Source: Ligula intestinalis (taxonomy: Eukaryota > Platyhelminthes > Cestoda > Diphyllobothriidea > Diphyllobothriidae). From it: a DNA stretch of 64,000 nucleotides. Each line of letters begins with the position of its first letter. Positions within the stretch are counted from its first letter, which is position 1. Positions 56,116-64,000 of this stretch are shown piece by piece. The stretch is from the NCBI GenBank assembly GCA_036362985.1, contig JAYGXS010000005.1, positions 55,909,658 through 55,973,657 on the forward strand. The letters run 5' to 3'. Under the pieces are notes generated by a model. The model was not told where the DNA came from. It saw only the letters and a program-made list of their open reading frames with translations, and made no database searches. Made by a program: the position numbers and the translations under genes.

Positions 56116-57134
56116 GTGAACGAGTAAAGAAGATGGAAGATTTTGGAAATTTTACTCTTCTTAGAGTTCGTAAGTAAGAGGTTATTCCCATGTGTAATTT
56201 AAAAGCTATTTTATTGAATATACTGACGTAAGCGGTTACTGTATATGGTGACCTTCCGAGAATCCCTCTGCAGTTCAATATCATCATCCAAGCCCCACTG
56301 AACCTACGGCCAGCGTTCGAAAACTGGAAAATTGTGGAAAATTGTGGAAAATTCAACCTGCTGTACTCTTACGTACGCTTACTCTCAAAGCTAATCAATT
56401 TGCATCATGTCACTTATTGGTTGCAGGAGAAGGACGACACGTCCTCCAAATCAAGTGATTGCAACAGCGGACAGGGGCTGAGATTGTAAGTTAGACCTCA
56501 GGTAACATGACGTAGACGACCTCCTCACCGCCATTTCTATTTTTCAGGAATTTCAAAAAACCTGCAATTTCATGATCGGTTTTTCTGCAATACGTTAAAC
56601 GATAACATAGATCAGGAAAATCGATGCATATATAAATCAACAATAGTTGTAAATAAAATATAATAAAAAATGAATAGATCAGCTAGTAAAGTATATTCCA
56701 CTGTCTGTTCCAAGTTCCCCCCCATAAAACCCCTATAGCTACGTTTTCTTAGGAAAAAATGCTACGACTAGGGATAGATGAGGTGCACTAAATGAACTAC
56801 GGTCGCCATATCAATGATAAATTTCGCAACGAGCCAGCAAAGGTTTGTTCCGAAGGATTTACACACACTTGAGCACCTTCATTTTCCTTGACAGTGCAAA
56901 ATACATGGCTCCGGCACCAACACAATATGTGCCATACTATCCGGCTCATAGTACTACCGCACATGCATATAAAGTCCTCGTCAGCTAGTAACGAATGCTC
57001 GAACTGATTCGTTACTGTCAGGAGCATACGAGAAACTTCCGTCGCATTCCACCCAGCTGACAGCACTTACGGCCCACACTCAGTAATCGTATAGGTCAAA
57101 GAGCCGTCTGTATTCTTGCTCAAACAAAGTTTTC
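56116..57134. other. No gene; 11-bp triplet repeat near 56335
   Basis: GTGGAAAATT is repeated three times in tandem at about 56327-56353. A minus-strand ORF (57066-56797, 89 codons, Cys-rich) matches no family I know. Confidence 0.35.
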
Positions 57135-58560
57135 TTAAGCTCGCAGCCAGTTTGACTTTCTAAGTACGATTTCATTGATTGAGCCGCACTCGTCGAGTCT
57201 GGTAAGCCAGAGGACGAAATTTACAGCGGTCGATAGCAGTTGATTCGATATACCAAGTTTCGCTCCTTTTTCTGGCTGTTTGACCAATACCTCGGTCTTG
57301 GGTTCCTGCATTGTGGCAAGCGAAGGTGTTTTCAAAAGCTGCACTGTCTTCTGCTCTTGCGTGCTCATGCCTACGTAGCTTCAGTCTTTTACCGGTTTGT
57401 CTAACATAGCTCGCCACTTAGGACCTGCACTGGAAACCGTGCCGAGTTTTTTGTTGACGCTCATCTAGTGGTGTGTTAAGGCTAATAAGATTGACCCTAG
57501 TGGGTACGATCGTCCGTGCCCGGTTCCTTAGGTGTAGTATATTCTGAACAGAGGGGTTTAAGAAAAGGCTATAGGAAATTTGACTCTCGGAGCACTTTAC
57601 CTCCGCTACAGCAGCATGGTCCACGGTCACCACATTGAGGTCTGTAACGCGTCTGCCTCTGTTTCTTACTCATGTCTCTGATGATGAATCCGCGACGGAT
57701 GTCGAAGCGTCAGGTCAATAAACGTATTGTTCCAGCGATCGAGTCTTCTTCCTCTTCTCAATTGAGGTCTGTGTCCAGTCAGGTTGAGGTCAACCTACTA
57801 CTGAGGCTAGTCTTCCAAAGCGAACATCTCATTGGACAGATTGAGGCCAGGGCTCAGGAGGCAAGACGCCCACGTTTGCGTCGGGTTCCAGAGGTGCGAT
57901 GAGACAGCATTAGGCGGATATTCACGTGTGGCTGATCATGGATTCCTAGTAGTGCTAGTGGCAACTACCTGCTCATCAAAGGTAGCTGTATGCCTTTGGT
58001 AGAAGTATTTGTTATAAAGTTAAGCAGGTATCCACTGGCGAAGAAGAGTTACCATAGGGCTTTGCGCTCTTCTAGCTTTTCGACCCCTGTGCTGCAGTGT
58101 GTTTTTAATGCATAGAAAGACTGTCAAGATGCAATCACGTTTTTACGCTAGGGAATGAATGCTGTTGTAGCTGAGTGGTTCTTCCCGTTTCAGTTGTTCT
58201 TCGAGATATACCCCTCTACAGGACTCCGTTGACTTGCCTCGACACTTGTACATCAAACAATGAATTTCTCCGTCGTTTTCTCTGCTCAGTTGTTAATTGG
58301 ATTTCAGGGAAATTTGATTTCAATGTTCTTCTAAGGGCTTCTTTCGCGTCTTGAGAACGATGTTAAGATAGCTACCGGAAGTGATGCGAGGGATTTCAAA
58401 ATTGTGATTGCGGTTTGCGTACGGCGTGGATGCTGACAGTTGAATTGCAATCCCACCTTCAATAAACCTCCTCTCACTTCTGGCATCTGTCGTAACAGCA
58501 TTCTCGCCTCCCTCCCATAAGCATCTGTTTTTCGATGCAAATTATCTGCCTCCCGACGCA
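57135..58560 (-). pseudogene. Penelope-like element, RT thumb to GIY-YIG, heavily decayed
   Basis: Minus strand: a segment around 58150-57980 reads CSTGVEKLEERKAL, a stop, LFFASGYLLNFITN, equivalent to the E---L---F--NGYP--FI block of PLE RTs. At 57417 the frame gives SYVRQTGKRLKLRRHEHARA, the second half of a GIY-YIG site. Frames shift often. On the plus strand inside it, 57678-57710 has a hammerhead-like CTGATGA-hairpin-GAAG motif. Confidence 0.55.
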
Positions 58561-58734
58561 CTACAATACGTTAATCCCAACTTCCAATTTAAATTTCGGC
58601 TGTACACAGTGTACCCAGTCTGAAAATGCACAAGTACAACCCGACTGTTCCGAAGAGTATTCTTTAATTATTATATCATCTTGAGATGCGTGCTGCTTCA
58701 GTTATTGAATGTATAAGGTGGCACCGACAAAGAT

Positions 58735-58990
58735 GAGGAAGACCGTGCTTGCCTTATTAACTGTCATCAGCTAGTCATAGCTATTCCTAAGTGTGGCTCA
58801 CGCGAGATTTGAACCCAATCACAACGGACAAGTCATGGGGCCGTGGCTTATTGGTAGAGTGTAACAGTCAATGAACAAACGGTCGCGTATTTGAACCTCA
58901 GGAAATCCACACCAGGGATTAGGTATGATTGGTCGATGACAGCTATGAAGTCATAAATGGCCATTCCGGTTTCCCTTGTCCTCGTCCATA
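58735..58990. repeat. Two SINE-A copies in inverted arrangement
   Basis: 58735-58830 is minus (TTGCCTTATTAACTGTCATCA, GAGATTTGAACCCAATC). 58838-58990 is plus (GGGGCCGTGGCTTATTGGTA, GCGTATTTGAACCTC, GGCCATTCCGGTTTCCCTTG). They meet at their tRNA-like heads. Confidence 0.65.
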
Positions 58991-59109
58991 CCTCATAATG
59001 ATGTACAGAGAGCTGCTACGCGACTACCAACCAGGGCTCCATATTGAGCCCAGGAGGACTATAGGAGTTAAGGCTAAGACGATTAACCCTAACAGCTACA
59101 ATCTACCAG

Positions 59110-59265
59110 GTCCGGTTCCTTAGGAGAGGAGAATTCGATAGAGGCCAGAATAGTAGGAATAGTTTATTGTTAACACAAAGGAACGGAGAATAGATGGAGG
59201 AAGAAGTTTGACTTGGAAAGCACGACCAGCTAGGAAATTAGCCGCGTCCCAAGTGGGGCTAGGCA
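59110..59265 (+). repeat. Repeat B copy
   Basis: TCCGGTTCCTTAGGAGAGGA, GAGGCCAGAATAGTAGGAAT, AACGGAGAATAGATGGAGGA, GCACGACCAGC; it then loses similarity to the other copies. A shorter related trace lies at about 57525-57615. Confidence 0.65.
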
Positions 59266-59669
59266 GCAGTAATTGTTACAAGGGCTGCGGAGGATTTGAG
59301 GACGCTAGTGTGCCCGCAGTGATGCAGAACGCTCATTCGTCCGATTGCCTCACATGCGTGTGTGCACCCCAGGGTTAAGGGTCACGTCTTGCATTTAGAC
59401 CTCGGCCAACGCTCTAAGTCGAGAGACTGAGCGGCCAAGGTTGTCCTCGCCGCGAGACCACGGTTGCGCCATCGCGCGTTTGGAGACGGTGGGCTGCAGC
59501 AGCGCTACAGGATATAAATGTTTCGCAAGAAGATCGGCGGGCACAATATTGTCAGATATATGTATGATGAGGATAGATAGGCACTCAGCGATGGATTATG
59601 GAACTCACTCATCCAACTGCGCCTTCAAGTTCACCCTCCAGCTAGCAAATGCTCAACAGCTAATGTATC
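59266..59669. other. No gene recognised
   Basis: GC-richer DNA, probably the variable outer part of repeat B. Confidence 0.3.
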
Positions 59670-59960
59670 TTGAGTATAGCTAGCTGGTGACGGTTAATAA
59701 GCCAGAAATTGCCGTTAGGTAATATATGTCTGCCTATTTATATAACAGAAGATACGCACTTGCCAAACAATTACGGAACTCACCCACTGACTTTGAACTT
59801 GCCTCCGAGCTTCACCACTAGCTGCTCAACTTCTGGGATAATTGCTAAACAGAAATACATCATCAACAAAGACAAGAAAGACTGATATGGCCATTCCTGG
59901 GTTAGTAGTAGTCATAAGTTAGGCTTATCCTACCCCAGGGAGACTCAGACTCCCTAGTCT
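59670..59960. repeat. Two more SINE-A fragments, opposite orientations
   Basis: 59685-59760 plus (GACGGTTAATAAGCCAGAAA) and 59860-59945 minus (AAAGACAAGAAAGACTGATA, TGGCCATTCCTGG). Confidence 0.55.
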
Positions 59961-60419
59961 ATTTAAGTTCGTCTTCATCAGATCCTATATGTTGTCATGG
60001 GAATGACTGTGAGAGCTGTATAGTGAGCTCCAGGGCACAAAGGGAGAAATAAAGTTACTTAAGCAAATTGGAGAGCTCCATATCATCATATGCATGTTTT
60101 GGAACGCAGGCATCCCGAGGTATAAATTAAAGTTAATGAGTTACGTCCGCATATGTTGCTTTGCGGTAAATGGACGTGTAAAATGTTCCGCTTTCGAGCT
60201 CCGCCAGTAGCCGCTCAACCGCTAGGATATGTCGGAGGCATATTTACATTACGGACGAAACCAAGGGAGATGGGTATTTGAAGCATTTCTTCCCAGAAGC
60301 GAATTTGAAGATTGCCTATACAGCAGAATTTAATCGAACCGCAAATTTAGCGAGTGCTCATCAGCTGCGTTTTCTCGCTGCATAAAGTGAACAATGAATG
60401 AGCAAATATGGAATTGAAT
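59961..60419. other. No gene recognised
   Basis: Nothing assignable. Confidence 0.4.
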
Positions 60420-61500
60420 TCATACAGAAAATTCAATACAAAATAGCAAGGTCACAAGAAATGGCCAAATGGTAATAAATAAAGTAGGAAAGTTAAACGC
60501 TGTAAAGAGCAAACACGGTGTGAAAAACGTCAAAGGCAGAAAAGGCTGGGAAGATGAATGGTACCACGGCAGAGGTAGGTTCACCACATGCCCCAGTTTT
60601 TTTTTACATAGGTCAGGTTTAAACTGCCGTATGAAGGCTGCCTCCAGGTAGGGTAAGGTACGAGTTGTTCCCTCCCGAGCAAGTCCTCGGAGGGATGTTT
60701 TAGGGTCTACAGAGTGGCGCGTATCCAAGAGGTGTTTAGTGATGGAAGAATGAGGCGTTTAATTCGCCTGTTTGAATAACCAACTCGGCAAGTGCTCCTT
60801 AACTGTGGTTGCCAATTGCTTTTGTGCTCGCCCTATGTACTTGCATCCAAAAGTGCATGTAAATTCCTAAACAGAATTTGAAGTGGCATACAATAACGAG
60901 GCATCCTTCGCAATTGGTATCGGAAGGTTCTTTGTCTAGTTACAAAATGTGAGCTCTGCAGCAAATTAGGTCCTTTCAATGGTGCTACGTAAGCGTCTGT
61001 TTATTGTGCATAGGGTGTTGTCACCCTTAAAGAGCAAGGTAATAACAACGGTTTTTTTGGAAATAACTGTCCCATAATCTTTTTTCCGTATGGGTTCGTT
61101 ATACTTTTCAATAAAGTGGGCTGGGAAATTATGCCTCAGTAGAGTTTCTTTGAGGTTGGCAATTTCTGCATGCAGTGTATTCATTGAGCAGCTTTTGCTA
61201 GTCCTCTGAAAGAGGGTGCAAACTTAGTTACGTTTCCACTGTATGGATAAAGCAAGTGCTACCCTCTCCACGTATTCTTATGAAAAACTCTGCGTGTTAT
61301 GGAAACGGTCTTCTGTCTGGCCGTGTGAACGTCTAAGAGAGAAAGCTGGTTTTTACGTTCAACTTCCATCGTTAATTTCATTTTCGGATGCAAACTGTTC
61401 ATTGTAAACAGTAGTTCTTCGGCTTCCTTTATGCTTTCAATAATAACACTAGATCTGTCCACCAATCAGCATAGTTTATTTATTTCATTACCATATAAAT
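60420..61500 (-). pseudogene. Penelope-like element: RT C-terminus plus GIY-YIG
   Basis: Minus strand: LVDRSSVIIESIKEAEELLF where an intact element has a YVDD-type active site (second Asp replaced), TMNSLHPKMKLTMEVERKNQ, LSLLDV, ITRRVFHKNTW; then HFIEKYNEPI, VVITLLFKGDNTLCTINRRL. The GIY-YIG part has FTCTFGCKYIGRAQKQLATT, VKEHLPSWLFKQAN, stop, HSSITKHLLDTRHSVDPKTS, EAAFIRQFKPDLCKKK, LPLPW. At 5' it is cut near 61500, next to a family F repeat. It is of a different PLE lineage from the one at 3679-4003, judged by the linker and end. Confidence 0.8.
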
Positions 61501-61539
61501 GTAAAGGCCTGATGAGAATTTATCGAAAACAAACGATGT

Positions 61540-61850
61540 TCGCCAATTTATCTTCTGCAAATATTCCCATATTCTTAAGTATACAATTTCAAGAAGGCGT
61601 AATTTGCCATCAAAAGAACACAAGAAATGATGTTTTCGTAAATTTTTTTCCATAAAATGTATTTGAATTTATGAGGACAGTCAATATCAATGATAAAAAC
61701 GCTTACTATTTAAGCAGTTACTTTTTGTAGCATAACCGTTTCGTTGGTGGGCAGGAATAAGCTCGTTAAAAAGCCGACATTCTATCATGACTGAAAAGAC
61801 TTTAGAATAGACTACATGAAAATTAGTATCACAACTTGAATATCAATATT
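61540..61850 (-). repeat. Family F, third diverged copy
   Basis: AATATCAATGATAAAAACGC, ACTATTTAAGCAGTTAC, AGGAATAAGCTCGTTAA and CATGACTGAAAAGACTTTAG follow the order of 23690-23830 in the same orientation as that right arm. Confidence 0.5.
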
Positions 61851-62803
61851 TCGCATATGTCGGCATTTTGCACGAATTCTGGCGCCTATTTTTATGTATT
61901 GGATCACATGCATCCTAAGAGATATAACTTTAAGTTAATACGTTACTTCAGTATATTTTTTCCCCGCTGTAAACGCACTTGTGTAATTTTCCGTCATTAT
62001 TTTGCTGTACGAGAACATTTAGAAATGGGAGCTTATTGTCAACTGTTTTCTCTTATGTAAATTATATTCCCAGAATTGTTGCGTTGATGGTGATGAAAAA
62101 ACTTGCCCGCGCGCGGTTTGACATTTTTAAGCAGTGGCGTTTCAAGAGAAAAATACTTTTTTCCAACGAGCAAAAGATAGTGTGTCAAGATCAACGCACT
62201 TGATTTACGTACAAAGCCAGATACTCACAAAATTTGTTAGCTGAAAAAACCGTACAACAGTATTCCTCTCCTCAATCGCCACCTGGATCTAAATCCATCT
62301 GCTTGCACGGTTACGCTGTAACTAGCAAAGCAGACAGTCATCGAGACTCTTTCTAAACTAGATCGGACCAACCAAACTCCTACAACGCTGGTGCTGGTGA
62401 AATTCTCAGACACTAGTACACACGAAGGAGCAGGATAGAAAACGACAAAAGCTGAGTCACTCCATTCTACTTTATCACATTTGCTTTGATACCAGCATTG
62501 GAGTAACTGACTGCACAGTTAGAAATTAAACTAGCTCAGTTATTACGCCTGCTATTACCAACTCTGAACAAAGTTTGCACGTTTAGACATTTCTCTAGTA
62601 GTCCGTTAAATTTCTGCTTCTTAAATTCTACAGCCAATCGTCATTAGTAAGGAGAATCTCCTTTAACGCATTCCTACATTAGCAAAGCGATGAATTAGGC
62701 TATCTGTCTCGTAAATAAGTTAAACCTTCACATCTGAACCTTTTTGCTGCAACCTCACTTGTCGTGCGAAAATAATGCAGGCAAGAAGTTAAATGCAAAA
62801 TCT
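61851..62803. other. No gene recognised
   Basis: AT-rich with short ORFs. May include more of family F. Confidence 0.35.
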
Positions 62804-62879
62804 GCCGCAAGAGGGGTTTGAACCCAAACCTGCTTCAACACGAGACCGCGACGCTAACCACTGCGTCACCGCCGCACGC
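62804..62879 (-). repeat. tRNA-derived SINE head or tRNA relic
   Basis: Minus strand: A box GTGACGCAGTGGTTAGCGTC and B box GGGTTTGGGTTCAAACCCC in tRNA spacing, but the acceptor ends do not pair and no anticodon arm forms. It is distinct from the SINE-A and SINE-E heads. Confidence 0.5.
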
Positions 62880-63054
62880 TATAAAGGGCGATCGAAAAGT
62901 TAGACAAATTGGGTACGATAGACGCACACAGAGAACCGATGCGATGGATAACATATTTTAGCCTCTCAGTATAGTAAACTTGAAGGTAAAATGACAAATA
63001 TGAAGAAACTCCTCCAGCAGACCATCGCTGCGGTAAAAACAACTGACGACTTCA

Positions 63055-63855
63055 ATGCATACGCATGAACCGCCTAAGGAAGAACAGAGGATGCCTATAC
63101 CTAAAGTACAGGCCGCCATAGTTGACAACTTAGACACCAGTGAGACAACTTCAGACAAATCCGACGACCAAGCAGTCACACCACACAGTTCGAGCTCCAG
63201 GCCCACTGCAGCGAAGGTGGCCAAAATCGTACCGAAAGACTCCCGACAGGATGGTGATCATGGTGTAGTTATTCAGGGGTTGGAAAAAGCAACTTCAGAC
63301 AGTTCTGACGACCAAGCAGTCACACCACCCAGTTTGAGCTCCAGGCCCACTGCAGCGAAGGTGGTGAAAACCTCAGCTCAGGGCACACGACAACAAGAGG
63401 ATCATGAATACTGTTTAGTTATACATGGGTTAAAAGAAGCAATTTCAGACTGCTCAAACGACCAAAAAAATCCGGACTTGGTTTCCTTTAACGATGTCCT
63501 GAGCGATCTGTTCCCGCCAGGTAAAGAATTTGAAATGCTCAAGTCATTTCATATCAGAAAAAGGCCGGCAGATACTGCAGAAATGCCACGACCCAGACCG
63601 CTAAAAATAGTATTTAAAAACAAGGAACATGTTCAGGTAATCCTGTTAAAAAAACTAACCTACGTAACGCGCATAAAGAGATTTTTTAAACCGGGCTACT
63701 CCCTGGCGGAACAGCTGAAACGCCAAGAACTTGTAACGGAACTACAGTCGAGGAAGAAAAATGGCGAGGCAGGCCTACAAAATTTCAACGGGGAGATAAT
63801 TCAGAAAGAAACAGCGAATAAACCCGTAATACTCCGAACGACGGTCAGGAAGTGA
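63055..63855 (+). CDS. LINE ORF1 protein (CR1/jockey-like element)
   Basis: 266 residues, uninterrupted. This is the nucleic-acid-binding ORF1 of a non-LTR retrotransposon, judged from its position directly before an ORF2 endonuclease and from the C-terminal half: VIHGLKEAI, FHIRKRP, RPRPLKIVFKNKEHVQVILL, RFFKPGYSLAEQLKRQELVT, ELQSRKKNGEAGLQNFNGEI. These resemble ORF1 proteins with an RRM-like fold. No zinc knuckle is seen. The N-terminal half is Ser/Asp-rich and contains a 48-residue (144-bp) duplication: SDDQAVTPHSSSSRPTAAKV and SDDQAVTPPSLSSRPTAAKV, followed by a third partial copy (SDCSNDQ) 150 bp on. The ATG at 63055 is the first in frame; earlier in-frame starts cannot be excluded. It ends in TGA. 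Confidence 0.7.
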   Translation: MHTHEPPKEEQRMPIPKVQAAIVDNLDTSETTSDKSDDQAVTPHSSSSRPTAAKVAKIVPKDSRQDGDHGVVIQGLEKATSDSSDDQAVTPPSLSSRPTAAKVVKTSAQGTRQQEDHEYCLVIHGLKEAISDCSNDQKNPDLVSFNDVLSDLFPPGKEFEMLKSFHIRKRPADTAEMPRPRPLKIVFKNKEHVQVILLKKLTYVTRIKRFFKPGYSLAEQLKRQELVTELQSRKKNGEAGLQNFNGEIIQKETANKPVILRTTVRK

Positions 63856-63885
63856 CTGTCACAACCAGATTACACCGTTCCACGC

Positions 63886-64000
63886 ATGTACAGAAATGCA
63901 CAAAGCCTGCTCTCCAAATTAGATGAGCTTAAGATTATTATGTGCCAACTGGAACCAGATGTCGTCTGCATAACAGAAACATGGTTGTCCACGAAGGTAG
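63886..64000 (+). CDS. LINE ORF2, apurinic endonuclease N-terminus (cut by window end)
   Basis: MYRNAQSLLSKLDELKIIMC then QLEPDVVCITETWLSTK is the opening of a CR1/jockey-type APE endonuclease (Asn in NARSL and Glu in ITETWL are the first active-site residues). It is in the same frame as ORF1, and only the ORF1 TGA and ten sense codons separate ORF1 from this ATG. No stop occurs before the window ends, so the element may be intact. Confidence 0.75.
   Translation, partial: MYRNAQSLLSKLDELKIIMCQLEPDVVCITETWLSTKV

Noticed and set aside
61510..61540. CTGATGAGAATTTATCGAAAAC as a hammerhead ribozyme
   Set aside because: The two core strings are present but stem II would have only about two pairs and no stems I/III are visible. 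Probably coincidence.
1..64000. CRISPR arrays, bacterial operons, prophage, rRNA genes, telomere repeats
   Set aside because: None is present. The TTTAG-rich tracts are irregular and are not TTAGGG arrays.

Overview
This is nuclear DNA of a metazoan. It is gene-poor, rich in repeats, and most likely from a parasitic flatworm; a diphyllobothriid-type tapeworm is my best guess. That is inference, from three things: a neuropeptide F precursor ending in a GRPRF-G-KR processing site, long AT-rich intron and intergenic DNA, and many decayed Penelope-like (PLE), CR1/jockey-like, RTE-like and Ty3/gypsy elements plus tRNA-headed SINEs. There are no bacterial operons, CRISPR arrays or prophage features.

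Two host genes are supported. (1) 5008-6478 (+) is an RBMX2/Snu17-type RNA-recognition-motif splicing factor with a long arginine/serine/proline tail. The tail contains a 39-bp tandem repeat and is interrupted by a 10-N assembly gap of the wrong length, which breaks the reading frame artificially. (2) 43497-43672 joined to 47608-47785 (+) is a neuropeptide F (NPY-family) precursor. Its two exons are separated by a 3.9-kb phase-2 intron that splits the Arg codon of the C-terminal RF motif. It has a TATA box upstream and an AATAAA signal downstream. The first exon alone looks like a 75-residue ORF ending in GRPR-stop, so the gene is easy to miss.

Layout: 1-2.5 kb, nothing recognised. 2.5-4.2 kb, a LINE scrap and a PLE GIY-YIG fragment between inverted pseudo-LTRs. 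5.0-6.5 kb, the RBMX2-like gene. 7-14 kb, a mosaic of CR1-like RT, gypsy integrase with 3' LTR, a solo LTR in opposite orientation, SINEs and a high-copy repeat called B here. 14.4 kb, a PLE tail. 16-18.8 kb, repeats. 18.9-22.4 kb, a decayed but nearly full-length RTE-like LINE (minus strand) bounded by 15-bp direct repeats. 22.8-30 kb, large inverted and direct repeats plus a second gypsy integrase. 30-37.5 kb, SINEs, PLE fragments and a Tc1-like transposase relic. 38.5 kb, a near-perfect inverted repeat. 40.4-42.1 kb, a CR1-like LINE. 43.4-47.9 kb, the neuropeptide F gene. 48.7-61.5 kb, four further PLE remnants and a duplicated ~0.65-kb repeat. 63.0-64 kb, the 5' end of an apparently open CR1-like LINE running off the window.

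Family letters (SINE-A, B, E, F, G, H, K) are labels defined here from similarity between places inside this window; they are not database names. Boundaries of decayed elements are approximate.
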